Shown: positions 1 to 11,488 of the stretch, piece after piece
Numbering within the stretch: the first letter of the stretch is position 1
How the letters are laid out: every line of letters starts with the position of its first letter
Assembly (NCBI GenBank): GCA_002081555.1
Contig: MZNV01002922.1
Location: forward strand, 1-57,344
Length of the DNA: 57,344 bases
Direction: 5' to 3'
From: Protostelium mycophagum
Taxonomy: Eukaryota > Evosea > Variosea > Protosteliida > Protosteliaceae
Made by a program: the position numbers and the translations under genes
The notes under the pieces: generated by a model
The model's database searches: none
Told to the model about the DNA's origin: nothing
Seen by the model: the letters and a program-made list of their open reading frames with translations, nothing else

Positions 1-129
1 GGAAAAAAAAGATCTTTGTGGACTCTTCTATTGAGGTCTTGCAAGATGTGATCAATCCCATAAATTTATTTCTTTTGACACCTTCATTGACTCTATGATG
101 TTGTCCTCTTGTTCATCTTCTCAATGTGG

Positions 130-693
130 CTATTGAAATAGTTCTGCACCATAGCTGTCTCTCTGTATGTGTGGAATATGGTGCATGCTGTGGAGGCAAT
201 AAATCACTCTCTGCCATGCAATACAGAAGCTTGAAATAGACTGTGTGTGTAAAAGGCAAAGTATAGCAGCAGCATCCCAACTCCTCTCTGACGTGTTTTT
301 TACTAATGTTGATTCTAGAAATGAGGTGGAGTTGTCAATGTGGTTATAGTCAGGGAGATTGTAAAGTCCATCTTCAGTGGATTGTGTATTGGTAGAAGGT
401 GAAGAGAGTGAAGGGGCCATAATTGTTTGTGGTGTAGATACAGGTTGACCTGCTGGAGGAGGAGATGCAGCCGGAGAAGAGAACACTGAAGATTGAGAGG
501 TGATTGATGGATTTAGAGGTGCTGGTTTGGACGTGGTTTTAGAACCCTTTGGGCAACCTCTTTGCTTTTTGGTGGAGCTTGTTTCAGTTGTTGCAGCATT
601 TATAGAGGGAGCAGCTTGCACCACTGTAGTCTGATATTGGAGAGCAGGTTGTGTGGTAGTGTTCATGTTTCTCAAAGGTTTGTTTCTGTTCAT
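130..693 (-). CDS. hypothetical low-complexity protein with AT-hook-like motif
   Basis: A 187-residue open frame, not recognised as a named family. The N-terminal two thirds are rich in Ser, Thr, Pro, Gln and Ala and probably disordered. Around residues 42-52 a basic KKQRGCPKGSK stretch resembles the RGRPKGSK AT-hook core that binds the minor groove of AT-rich DNA. The C-terminal part (about residues 125-187) is less biased and contains paired Cys residues. It is divergent from the transposase remnant at 1.0-2.1 kb. PIF/Harbinger elements usually carry a second DNA-binding ORF beside the transposase, so this may be that partner, but no Myb/SANT tryptophan pattern is visible. Its C-terminal end may in reality be reshaped by an intron. 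Function is inferred from context only. Confidence 0.4.
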   Translation of the reverse strand: MNRNKPLRNMNTTTQPALQYQTTVVQAAPSINAATTETSSTKKQRGCPKGSKTTSKPAPLNPSITSQSSVFSSPAASPPPAGQPVSTPQTIMAPSLSSPSTNTQSTEDGLYNLPDYNHIDNSTSFLESTLVKNTSERSWDAAAILCLLHTQSISSFCIAWQRVIYCLHSMHHIPHIQRDSYGAELFQ

Positions 694-810
694 CTCTTGT
701 CATCTGGCCACGTGTGATTTCAAAGAATGCATTATTGGTAATAACCGCACACAACACAACACGTAACACCAATAATTTCAGAAGTCCTGCAGCATGACAA
801 GATGAGGCCT

Positions 811-1018
811 CTTCTCTTCCTTCTGACACATCAATATCAATCTCAACAAGCTGATTTGGATGCATTGTATCTCAATCAGACAAAGATACATACAATATCC
901 TCAGTGATGGCTGCTTCTCTTCCTTCTGACACATCGATATCAATCTCAACAAGCTGATTTGGATGCATTGTATCTCAATCAGACAAAGATACATACAATA
1001 TCCTCAGTGATGGCTGCT
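811..1018. repeat. tandem duplication, two copies of a 103-bp unit
   Basis: The sequence from 811 (CTTCTCTTCCTTCTGACACA) recurs from 914 and stays nearly identical to about 1018. Only one substitution is obvious (ATCAATATC against ATCGATATC). A period of 103 is not a multiple of three, so it shifts the frame of anything reading through. It lies between the AT-hook-like ORF and the transposase remnant and may have helped break the element. Confidence 0.93.
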
Positions 1019-1044
1019 AATTTACATCTTTCATATCACCGCAG

Positions 1045-2114
1045 TATGTGGCCACCAAACTTGATGAAGATGAGGACTTCTATCAGGTTCATGGTGTTTT
1101 TGAGGATGATTTTGCACAACTTTTCAAGGACATTGAACAGCAAATCATCCAACCACAACGTAAGATACAATTCATTTATTTCACTTGGTGAAAAGTACAT
1201 GCATACACATATGCAAAACCTGCTCTTTTACGACCAGTCAACAAATCAAAGACATTCTTACACCCTCTGTCACGGCTGTCACTTGTGCTTCGGTGGTGTC
1301 GTCAGCGTCCATCTCACAAAGCAATTGGAAAACTGTACGGCATAAAATACGACACCGTTGCTCGTGAGCTCTTGCATATAATTCCAATTTTATATTCAAA
1401 AATGGATTTTATTAAATGGCCAACTGAGCCAATATACAAATCATGGAGGGGCACAATTGGTGAGAAATTATTATCTTTGATAATTTCATAATTTTGATTA
1501 AAATTGTAGGAGCAATTGACGGTACCTGTCATTTCCGGTGTCGAACACATCCAGGACAGGCCATCTTTTATCGTGGAGATAAACATGCTCATTTTTATAA
1601 TGTTCAGGTTTGACCTTTATAAAAATGCCTCTTTATGAAAATTGACTCACCTTCAGGTCTCAGTCACATATGATTCAAAGATCTTCAATGTGACAATGTT
1701 GTATGGCCACAACAATGATTCTGGATCCTATGAGATCAGTGGTACAGATGTACAGATGCAGAATTCATCAAGAGAAAGATCTTTCTCTCTGCTGATGGAG
1801 GTTACAAAGGCAAAGTTAATCTGCTCACATCAGATCCATCACGACCAACTTATAACCAAGAACTTACTGCCAATCGAGCAATTGTGGAGGTGGTCAATGC
1901 TTTTGCTAAATGCTGGAGGGTGGCCAGCGTAAAATTCTCGATGGCCCAGGAGTTCCAAGAGATGGTGCTTATGGTGGTTTGGCAACTCACTGCCAAACAT
2001 CTTGACCAATTTCCACTGAAATGGCCTCTTTTGAACCAAGATCCTCCTGCAATTGTCAAGAGGAGATTAGATGAGATGGCGTTACCAATAGCAGAGGAGC
2101 ATCCGGGTGTATGA
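1045..2114 (+). pseudogene. PIF/Harbinger-type DDE transposase, apparently frameshifted
   Basis: Spliced segments give a helix-turn-helix-like part (about 1290-1440, HKAIGKLYGIKYDTVAREL). Next comes GAIDGTCHFRCRTHPGQA just after an intron at about 1459-1509, which is the first-Asp block of PIF/Harbinger (DDE_Tnp_4) transposases. Then VTYDSKIFNVTMLYGHNNDS follows a second intron near 1608-1656, carrying the second acidic block. The C-terminal block (LSADGGYKGK, then ANRAIVEVVNAFAKCWR, about 1780-1920) lies in a different frame. The shift is at about 1728-1735, in TATGAGATCAG, where two extra bases (a repeated GA) fit best; no intron explains it. The upstream exon (about 1045-1160) reads into a 103-bp tandem duplication. 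I infer a dead DNA transposon copy. Terminal inverted repeats were not identified by eye. Confidence 0.75.
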
Positions 2115-2633
2115 TGCCGGCCAAGATGAGCGCGAAAAGAGATGACGATAAACAAAAGAGTCGTTGTAGTTTGTGATTTAATAATTCGCCGTGCCATGTT
2201 TGCGAATGATTTTGGTGCGCACAAGTGAATAAAAAATAAATGGACCACTCTGGGTAAATTATCTTCCGTACCGGAAAAATTCTCTTTGCGTTTTGCTCAA
2301 TGAGCATGAGGCGGCGACCAGCGGGGGAAACTGTTCTTCGAAGAAACACGACTTTTCGTCCACATCCATCTCCACTTGGAATTGTCTTCGTTTCTTAAAG
2401 CCAGCACGTTAACTACCGTGGACTCCGAAGCTGTCCTTAACGCATTACAATTCCAATCATCCGGCAGTCATGTGACAGTACATCGGAACGGCGTCAGAAT
2501 GGAAACGTTATCAGGAGGACTTTTCCCTTTCGCCATCGTTTTCTGGTGGAAATCCCAGGAGTGCTACAGTTACAAAGCTGAGAAAGAAATCTCTACAAAC
2601 CAGAAAAGCGCCAACTGAACGGGAGCCGGAAGC
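2115..2633. other. interval upstream of sideroflexin, no resolved gene
   Basis: About 500 bp between the transposase remnant and sideroflexin. Open frames run on both strands. One + frame from about 2308 to 2618 has no start codon near its beginning and matches nothing I recognise. The interval probably contains the sideroflexin promoter and 5' leader. I could not decide whether 2308-2618 is an upstream exon. Confidence 0.4.
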
Positions 2634-4072
2634 ATGCAGACTCAAATAGAGGAGATGGAGGTGTTAAACACAATCGAGTACCCAGAAATCTCTATCATCA
2701 CAAAGCCATCACACCAAGGATTGATCCAGATCGATCTCGGTAAGGGTCATAAAGACGAGAAACATGACAGATCTGATCTATGATCAGAAAAACCAAGATT
2801 CGATCAGACCCACTTCACTGGGCGTTTCAGACACTTCTTGCAGATCACAGACGTTCGGTGAGAAATCTTCGGGATGAGAGGTCGATTCTAATGATTATCG
2901 CAGTAATCTTTTCATCACACAGAAGACACTCGACCAGGCTCAGAACTTATTGGCACAACACAAGGACAATGGATCACCAATGGTCACTCAAACGGAGGCC
3001 GACCAATTATGGAATGCCAAGAAGGGTAATTTAATCATGATATGATCATGACACCCTCTGAGACCAACAGTTGTGGAGGCCACACTCCATCCCGACACGA
3101 AAGAGAAGATACCTTTGCCTTTCCGCCTATCTGCCTTCGTACCAATGAACATCGCCGTTTGTGCGGGTATGCTCGCCCCATCACCAACAGTAAGTCTATA
3201 TGCAAGTACGTAAATGGTCTGATCAATTATGTCAGGTCGGGGCTGTTGTGTTTTGGCAATGGGTCAATCAGTCTTACAACATTGGAGTCAACCATTCCAA
3301 CCGCAATGCCAGCAACCAGATGTCCAACGCCACCGTAGCTGGTAAATCAATTCATCATACTAATTGATTAATAATTAATTAATGGTGATCAGGGACTTAC
3401 GCAGCTGCTCTTTCCATATCTTGTGGTGTTGCTCTGGGGTTACGCCAAGTCGTAAAGAATTCTTCTGCCCTTTCACCAGCCGTCAGAACACTCGTTCAAA
3501 GAGTAAGCCAGATATCCCCTCTCTAGTTCTCAATATAATACAGCTCGTTCCCTTCTCTGCCGTCGCCATAGCTAGTGCTGCTAACGTATTCATGATGAGA
3601 GGAAACGAGATGATGTGAGTGATATGACTTGTACATTATTGTCATTCATATAGACTGACATCCTTTAGTGAAGGAATAAATGTATATGACGAACAAGGTA
3701 ATTCCCTGGGCCACTCTGCTGTCGCAGGTCGCACAGCTTGCTCACAAGTCGCCTTCAGCAGAGTCCTCTCTGCCATGCCTTGCCTTACCGTCCCACCATT
3801 ATTCATGTCTTTTGTTGAGCGCAGAAAGTGGTTCAAGCCCAGAATGTCCGCACCTCTTAATTTGGGTGAGTGTTCATCATCAAAATGTAATGTACATGCT
3901 GATTTGTGCAGCCTGCATCACAGCCATGTTGTTCACTGGACTCCCTGTGGCCGTGTCTATTTTCCCACAGAAGGTTTCTACGAGCACCAGCAAGCTGGAG
4001 CAGAAATTCCAAGGGCTCGTGGACGCTGAAGGGAAGCCAATAACACGTGTCTATTTCAACAGAGGACTGTGA
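2634..4072 (+). CDS. SFXN: sideroflexin (mitochondrial amino-acid carrier)
   Basis: Multi-exon gene. Exon 1 is about 2634-2739 and exon 2 about 2788-2857, with further short introns near 3028, 3190, 3340, 3505, 3615 and 3865. Spliced motifs follow the family from end to end: PRFDQTHFTGRFRHFLQITD at the N terminus, the signature HPDTKEKI, then VPMNIAVCAGML, FWQWVNQSYNIGVNHSNRNA, RFVPFSAVAIASAANVFMMR and the typical final VYFNRGL with the stop at 4072. Sideroflexins are multi-pass inner mitochondrial membrane proteins; SFXN1/3 import serine for one-carbon metabolism. Several membrane segments are visible. Substrate cannot be told from sequence. The ATG at 2634 is the first in frame before the conserved block. 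A polyadenylation signal lies about 40 bp after the stop. The first intron is rich in GATC palindromes. Confidence 0.92.
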
Positions 4073-4353
4073 TGCACGGGCAGATCCAAGTTTTTTCCAC
4101 CATTTTGAATCGAATAAAGAATTGTACTTATGACATCTCACTATTTATGTCATACATTTGATATTTCGTAGAAATTCCTGTCTGATTTAAGCCAGCCCAA
4201 TCAATTGTTCCCTGTTCAAGGGTTTGTGACCGTTGCTCCCTGAACGCACGTTACTTACGCAAACCATGTTCAGGATTACAGAACCTGATCATGCATGATC
4301 TTCCTCAGGTTCAGAGAAGTAGAAGTACAATAGACAAGACATTCCATTCTCTT
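4073..4353. other. convergent 3' intergenic spacer
   Basis: About 280 bp between the converging ends of sideroflexin (+) and the FBXO3-like gene (-). It contains the sideroflexin AATAAA and no supportable gene. Confidence 0.6.
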
Positions 4354-6830
4354 TTATATCTCGATTCTCTGTCTTTGCTTCAAATAGTTCTCCTGATTCC
4401 TGGCCATGATGTCCGGGTCGAGCACTTCTTCTGCGGCTTGCATGAAGAATCTGGGCACTTCCACCGCGAATTCTTTATTCGTCAGGAGAGATTTCATAAT
4501 AAAGCTCCCTTCCATAGTTCCTGAGACATTAAGCACGGATGTTTTTGTTTCAGTTGCGGCTGTAATGTCTGCGTTGTGCACAGTTATGACCAAGAATCTC
4601 TACAAAATCTTTACCAAAGCATTGTTGGTGCGAACAGCTGGTATATTCAAACATAGATCCCGGCTCCACGATCGGAAACAGACCAATCACTCCGGGCCCT
4701 TTGGTGTGGGATACTTCTCCATTATCTACGAGATCGTCCATATCTACAAGACAGAACGTCATTCCTGACACTTACATGACGTGGAGATCCAATGTCTGGA
4801 CACCAGTTGACATCTTTTGGTGGGAGATTCGTCCTTCTCCATGGACATCCTGATTCTGTAGGTGAAGAAATGAGGCATGTCTTGTGTTCCGTACTGTTTA
4901 TTTTCAGTATAATTGGAGTATGAAACTCAAGTATGGAAGCATAAAAATCGTCCGTTGAGAATATTAATATTCCAATATATTTCATTTCTCGACAGCTTAA
5001 TTAAATATCAATAAATAAATGCGAAATGATTTGACACCTCTTCAGAAACGAATACGACGGAGCATTGTACTTTGACACCATGTGTTACAGCTTCCGTTGC
5101 TCCATGGCTTGTCAAAGAGGGGAAGATCGGTATGATCTTTGGGCTGACAATAGTCAGGTGGGATCGTTTAGTTCACCAGGAATAAAAAATAAATATATTA
5201 TTTTAGAGGTGTTTATGTGTTGACAGAATCCTTAAACGAGGATGCCTTGATGATTTGCGGCAAAGCCGCGAAAATAACTTGAATTCTTTCCCTCGCATGT
5301 GCTATAAATAGCCTTACTTCGGTTGCCAATTGCCAATCCTCAAGTTGTAGTCTGTCTTTTTCAAAAGTTCCAGTAGACTTGGCGCGATAGTTATATAATT
5401 CCTCGATTGCCCCAATTCTACGATCGAACCTGCGATATCTCAATCTAATCTTCGTCGACATATATCTGTTGACACGAAACTCTCGGGTTTAAATTTTTGA
5501 GAGGTTGAGTTGTAGATGGGTACCTGGAGCGTGGCCGTGGCTGCTTGATTTCACGTAGAGAAAGACCTTCTTACGGCTCTCCATGTCCAAGGCGACAGGC
5601 ATCCCCTCTACTTTGTTTTTCTGAGCGATATAAATATCATAACGGTGCATATACATCCATGATGCTAAAAATAGTATCGGCAGAGCCGCAAAGTGATAAG
5701 GCTCTGACTGTGATTTCTGGGGATACAAATAAAATAATACCCAGTTGAGGGTGAGATTTTGTACAGCGGGGTGTAGTTTTGGGATCCTGTTGGTGTCGAC
5801 AAAGAAAACATTGGCGCCAACCCCTGAGATATCTCAATCACCTTCATGATGTCATCATGATGTAAGACTTACCATAATACATATATCCACCAAAAACTCC
5901 ATGTACACTGTAAACTTCAGGGAAGATTCAGAGAATATTCGTGGAAAACTCACGCGTCGTAGGACTGACCACCGACAAGCCTATATATACACCGAGTCTC
6001 CAAGTCTAGTTTTATCCCTGTCTGACTCTCCATACTGGTGTTTCATCAGAATGTGACCCGTCAGAATTCCTTGTGGCCAAAAGAATCATAATGAAAATGG
6101 GATCATATACTTGTCGATGTACATGTCAAAAGCTCCAGGATTAAATTTACAATTTAGTCCGAGGGCGTCAGTGATCTGTTTCATTGTGAATTTGTCATGA
6201 TGACGTCACCCTCTAAACCTGACACAGAGAGGCGATGGCTCTTCTGACTCTCCCATAAACAGGCAGGTATGGTCTTAATTTTGATTTATAATAGATAGCG
6301 TAGACCTCTTTGTATGAGCTACAGTTCTTCAATCATGTGTACATCAATCATCATTTATTGTTGATTAGATTCAAGAATGGTTGATGTTACCCTGTATTTT
6401 TCTCAAGCGGTGGTGTGCCGCTTGAAACTGCATCGACAGCCCAGTCATTTTGGCATAAGATCTGCTTACGTCATCACATTTTCGCAGGGAATCGTCGTCT
6501 AATCACGGTATCTCGCAACTCTTTGTTTTTGTGATCAATTCAATTCATGATCATCACCTTCCAAAGAGTGTCAGAGTTGGCCACGTCCTTCCAGGCTCTA
6601 CATATGGTACCCGCAATGGCCAGTGTTTTGAAGTTGAGATTTAAGAAGATGCACTCTAATAACTCGGGAGGAAGCATCGTATCAAAAGAGTGATGTGGTT
6701 GTGTGTCATTCCTGTCATATGTTGAGCATATCAAACAGTCAGCAGGCCTTTTAGACATACATGGCTCCTGCGTCACCTGTTTTTCTCGTCGGTGACGAAA
6801 GCATTCCGCTGACACAAAACAACGAGCCAA
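4354..6830 (-). CDS. FBXO3: F-box/SUKH-like/ApaG protein, FBXO3-like
   Basis: Read on the minus strand from about 6830. An F-box, PPELLECIFLNLNFKTLAIA followed by CRAWKDVANSDTLWK, lies at about 6545-6680. Short exons through 6.2-5.5 kb correspond in position to the SUKH-like middle region (for example CIYRLVGGQSYDA, then VYSVHGVFGGYMYYG). The C-terminal ApaG (DUF525) domain spans about 5100-4360: FFTYRIRM, CQLVSRHWIS, GPGVIGLFPIVEPG, FEYTSCT, SGTMEGSF, then EVPRFFM, which matches FBXO3 block for block. FBXO3 is the substrate receptor of an SCF ubiquitin ligase. The start is ambiguous: an ATG at 6830 keeps a 51-residue leader, and one at 6677 begins right at the F-box. The middle exons are the weakest part of the model. 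The acidic tail of animal FBXO3 is absent. Confidence 0.83.
5213..5461 (-). CDS. unknown 82-residue frame inside the FBXO3-like gene
   Basis: A continuous minus-strand frame between FBXO3-like exons, longer than almost all introns here. The translation is helical and charged (for example GAIEELYNYRAKSTGTFEKD) and does not correspond to any FBXO3 segment I know. It could be a lineage-specific insertion exon, a remnant of another gene, or a chance frame in an unusually long intron. No domain was recognised. Confidence 0.3.
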   Translation of the reverse strand: MSTKIRLRYRRFDRRIGAIEELYNYRAKSTGTFEKDRLQLEDWQLATEVRLFIAHARERIQVIFAALPQIIKASSFKDSVNT

Positions 6831-6978
6831 AATATTTGTGAAGACCTTCCTTCTGACAACAACAGTTTCGATGCATTGTCCCCTCTTTATATGTGATTGA
6901 ACTGAATCATTTGTCCTCTATAGTGTTCAATGTTGATGCCAAGTCATCAATCGAATGGAAATCAATCGTCCTCTTTTA

Positions 6979-8320
6979 TTATGAAGATAATGACAAGTGC
7001 TGGGTTACACTCTTGTCCCAGCCACCAGAATATAGAACTTGTTTCGAGGGGTGGAAGCAGAGAGCACGAACACCTCCGGGGTGGCATTCGATCTTCTTCA
7101 TCAGCCTACTTGGAGTCACGTGACATCTACAACCACAACTACAACGAACCTGTTATCGTTTGATTTCAAGTTGAAAATATTGATGGCAGATTTTCCAGAG
7201 TCTTCACTTGTTGCCGCCAAAACGTCCTGTTCAAATTTTGAAAATCTGACACGTCGGCAGGGACCACCGGTTCCCCTCTCTTCTACAACGGGGACAGTCG
7301 TGTTCCTGGAATCGTAAACTGTGACCCTTGCGCCGGTCGCGCCAACAGCGAATAGAGGAGTTGAAGAATAGCTCCAGTCAACTGAGTACACAGGCTGTGA
7401 TCATTTCAGTTCATCTCATCCAATGGCATGATGTCACGGTAACTAACGTGAATCTTACCGTGACAAAGTGTACAATAATATCTTTAACGCTATAAAAGCA
7501 CAAAAAGATAAATGTTTAAATGAAACATTTTGTACATCTTCACATTGCGCTTGTCTATAAAACTCCGTCACAATGCCACCAAAATAAATTATTTCCAGAT
7601 AATAGAAGGCAGTCTGCTCACCTCGCCAATAGAAACAGTGGACGCCTCTCTTCGACCCGTTCTCTTGTCCCATAACTTGGCGGTTCCATCAGCCGATGAA
7701 GAGGCAAATACTTCAGATTGTCCTGGTTGCCACCGTACCTCATGCACGGCTTTGAGATGTCCTGATGCATTCAGAAGATGATTCTTCTTTTTAGAGGATA
7801 CCTGTGAAGGTGGCAGAGGAATTGGCGACATCGGAGGTCCACAATTTGATACTGTATCAATATTTCAATCTCACGGCTCAACATCTAATCGTTCTAATTA
7901 CCTCTTGTCATAACTGGAGGAGAGAAGACCACCAGTGCTGGAACTCAAAGAGGATACCACGTCGTCATGCTCCGATCCAACCAGAGAAGGTTGGTCTTTG
8001 CCAGGTCTCCATTGAGAGACAGACCCGTCATCTCCTCCTGTTGCCCATGCTTTTGTCTTCTCTGGTGCTTTCAAAAATGTGACGGCGTTGATACCAAAAT
8101 AAACAGCAGTTGAGACCTCAGGCTTGCTCAAATCCGCGTCTAAGAAGCTGATGCCTCCAAACCACGAACGACCAACCATATCACTGGAGGCCACAATGAT
8201 CTTGGTTTGATCAGGTGAAATGTCGATGTCTTCGACTCTCTTAGTGAGAGTGATCGAAGCCATTTCTGAAGATGTTTCGAAGCGGATCGTCCAAATTGTA
8301 TCCCAATTTTTTCTGATCAT
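6979..8320 (-). CDS. WDR77: WD40-repeat protein, WDR77/MEP50-like
   Basis: A WD40 beta-propeller protein. The N-terminal blade has IIVASSDMVGRSWFGGISFL, which resembles the MEP50 ASSLSGRCWAGSLWLF region. It is followed by ATGGDDGSVSQW, SEHDDVVSSLS (MEP50: YEHDDIVSTVS), IKLWTS after a short intron, GHLKAVHEVRW, SSSADGTAKLWDKRTG, VYSVDWS and TVYDSRN. A last blade ends GGWDKSVTQHLSLSS before the TAA at 6979-6981. MEP50 partners PRMT5 in the methylosome, which makes symmetric dimethyl-arginine on Sm proteins and histones. The match is clearest in the N-terminal blades, and another WD40 family cannot be excluded. The stop codon overlaps an AATAAA (CATAATAAAAG). Introns are about 40-60 nt. Confidence 0.72.
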
Positions 8321-8725
8321 CTCGCATTGTAGATTAAGCGCATTACGCTCTTTGTCTCAACGACCTCTTTGCAGCAAGCCAGCTAACGGCCTCACTCCAT
8401 TAATGGAGTATCATGGTGAGGAGCCAAAAAAATAAATGAAATTCTTGACTTAAGCTGTTTATTAGTATTCAAATATTTTCCCTCAAACATTTCGAACTGT
8501 TGTGATCAACAATCCTCTTATAGTCTAAATATTGTCAAGTGTGCTACTTTCATTTGGTGTGAGATCACGCTGACAAGAAACCTTTTGTGGATTAAAATTT
8601 CAGGTGCGATCTTTTGCGATGGTAACACTCACGTGACTGCCGAGATTTCACAGACTCACACTTCATCACCACAAAGAAGCGCTTCACAAATAAAGCCACT
8701 CAGCAGAAACAACACGACAACGATC
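8321..8725. other. divergent promoter interval
   Basis: About 400 bp between the start of the WDR77-like gene (-) and the CRY-DASH gene (+). A possible upstream leader exon around 8585-8725 is open in the frame of CRY-DASH but is not conserved. No other gene is seen. Promoters for both genes presumably lie here. Confidence 0.5.
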
Positions 8726-11297
8726 ATGCCAGAGCAACATTTCTCCATCGTCTGGTTTAGGTATTAATGTTTTGACTTTTCGATTTATACTTGTGTTTGG
8801 AGTTTCTCACGTTTCTTTAGAGGTGATCTCAGACTTCACGACAACGAACCTCTTGTTGAGGCCATCAAACATTCCAAAGGACACATCCTCCCGGTGTACT
8901 GCTTCGATCCAAGACAGTTTGGCCCCACACACAATTTTGGATTTCCAAAGACAGGACCTTACCGTGCTGAGTTCTTGATCGAGAGTGTACAATGTCTTAG
9001 AGACAGCTTCAGAGAGCTTGGATCCGATCTCATCGTAAGAATGGGAAAGCCAGAGGAGGTAAGAGCTCTAAATGTGCTGTATTCTTCTGACATTTTCAAA
9101 GGAAATACCAGAGATCATCAAAAGATCCAGCTTCCAGATAGACAGTGTCTGGGGACAGAAGGAGATCACCTCTGAAGAGACATCATGCGAGAGGGCATTA
9201 GAGAAGGTGATCATTCGTCATGACTCATCACTAAGCGATAACTGAACTCTACAGGCTTTATCCAAGTTGAAAAACTCTCCCAAGATGCATTTATTGTGGG
9301 GTGGTTTGACCATGCACCACATCGACGACCTTCCTTTCCCTCTACAAGGTGATTTCTTCACTTTTTGGTGAAGAGATCTCGCTTTCTCTTGCAAAAAAAC
9401 AAAATCTCACTGAAATATCCAGGAAGTGGACATCTGAAAGTGTTCACTCAGTTCAGACAGATGATGGAGCAGAAGAATATTCCCATCAGAAAGCCGTTCC
9501 CAGCTCCAAGAGAAAAGCTCCAGTCCCCCCCTGGCCTCACAGACAATTCAAAGGTGCAAAATCTATCTCTGTTTTCATTAGCCAAAACGATGCAAAGATT
9601 CTCTGCAGCCATATCCATAGCGACGTCGTGTTCTAAAAATAACCAGGAGGAGAAGGTTCTGTTGTGTGGAGACATCCCAGACTTAAACAAATTGATGGAG
9701 ATCGGAGGATTCTCCAAATGGCTCGATGATCACATGACAAGAGACCCTCACTATAAAGGTGATAATATCGTCAAAGAAAACCCCCGCTCCAACAGCAAGA
9801 ACCACCGCGACCCCGCACAGGTTCGTCGTGCATTGTCGACGTCGTTTGTCCTGAAATGTACAGGTGATGAGGGGTGGTGAGAAGGCAGGGTTAGAGAGGT
9901 TACATTTCTATTTATGGGAAGGACGTCACATTGACACGTATAAATCAACCAGAAACGAGCTTTTAGGAAGCACTTACGCCACAAAATTTTCTCCCTGGTT
10001 GGGTAAATACTGTCGAGTTGTAGACGAGAAAAATGACTGAGATTTCAGCGCATGGATGTTTGGGAGCCAGACACATCTACCACGAGATAAAAAAATACGA
10101 AGCTAAAAATGGCGCCAACGATTCTACTTACTGGGTCTTCTTTGAGGTATTTCTAGCCCATCTACAACGAGATATTTACTGCTCTAGTTGTTATGGAGAG
10201 ATTATTTCAAATGGGTAGGCGTAAAGCACAAGAACGAAATCTTCCAGCTTTACGGCCTCAGAGGTGAATTCTCATCGAGATATCACGGAAATCTCATGGA
10301 GATATCATATACTGATGGATTCTCCAGGAAAGGATGGGAAGGGAATGAGCGACAAAGTTTGGACTCAAGACAAAGGAGCATTCGAGAAATGGGCCAGGGG
10401 TCAAACGGGCTACCCTTTTGTCGACGCCAACATGCTGGAGGTATGTACACCTGTATATATCGAACCCGTCTACAACGAGGTAGTTGACCGCTACTGGTCA
10501 CATGAGCAACAGAGGAAGACAGAATGTGGCGAGTTTCATTACAAAGGATCTAAAAATAGATTGGAGAATGGGAGCAGAATTTTTCGAGAGTTTTCTGATA
10601 GACCATGACGTAACGAGCAACTACTGCAACTGGATGTATGTCGCAGGTGAGATATCTTCACAAGATAGTGAGATGTCACAATCTGATCTATTTTTAGGAG
10701 TGGGAAATGACTTGAGAGAAGATCGGTATTTCAATGTGTTGAAACAAGGGCACATGTATGGTGAGTACTCATCAGCAATGGAGGGCCTCTCTTTGAGGTG
10801 GCTGTTGTGCAAGTTTTTTTCCCGCGGCATCACCATAAAACGTCGCCTGATTGTCCAATTACATGGACATCTAACACGATGAGACATCAAAACCATTGAC
10901 GTGTACAGATGCCCAGGGAGAATACATCTGCTACTGGCTCCCTCAGTTGAAGAAGCTCCCAGATGCCAACACGATGCACCAGCCTTTCACTTTTAAAGGC
11001 AACGAATCCGTCTTCTCTTTGGATAGAGACTACTTCCAGCCCGTAGTCAAGGTAATTCTACAACATTGTAGAGTCATAGTCTCGAAAGTGTACAATTTTA
11101 TTGTTTCTTGCGTGATTGCAACCCCAATGTCTAAATTTTTCAACACTATCATGATGTTGAAAGAAGTGCAGGTGAGCGGAAACTTTAAGAAGGAAGGAGC
11201 AGCACCCAAGAAGAGAGACTTCAAGATTAGACAAGGAGGAAAAGGAGGGAAAATGGTCACTGATCGATCTGCCCCGAAATCTCATCAGAAGCATTAA
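8726..11297 (+). CDS. cryptochrome DASH (photolyase/cryptochrome family)
   Basis: The N-terminal photolyase alpha/beta domain begins FSIVWFR, then [56 protein letters not shown]. The FAD-binding helical domain has [104 protein letters not shown] and FNVLKQ, all diagnostic of CRY-DASH. These proteins bind FAD and usually MTHF, and repair cyclobutane pyrimidine dimers in single-stranded or looped DNA; some also signal. The C terminus ends in a Lys/Gly-rich tail ([11 protein letters not shown]), common in the class. About ten introns; those at 10147-10187 (41 nt) and 10441-10483 (43 nt) contain TCTACAACGA. The last intron is about 11053-11169. All key residues I could check are intact. Confidence 0.95.
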
Positions 11298-11488
11298 AGA
11301 CACGACGTGTTTCGAAAATAAATAAAGACAGATTCTGCATGAAAGTTCGAAAGTTAGTACTTCGAGATTGTCTGCCTAATCGTGTAGCTGTGACGAAAAA
11401 TGGCACCCAAAGGGTGATGATCCATGCTGCGCTGCAAAAGTTTCTTGTCTATACCTAAAAGATGGATCCCTGAACAATGTTTTTATGT
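11298..11488. other. convergent 3' spacer
   Basis: Spacer between CRY-DASH (+) and Sec61 beta (-) with AATAAATAAA about 30 bp after the CRY-DASH stop. No gene seen. Confidence 0.6.

Noticed and set aside
7101-7163. GTTGTAGTTGTGGTTGTAG as a microsatellite
   Set aside because: It sits at an exon-intron border of the WDR77-like gene and is only a few imperfect repeats long.
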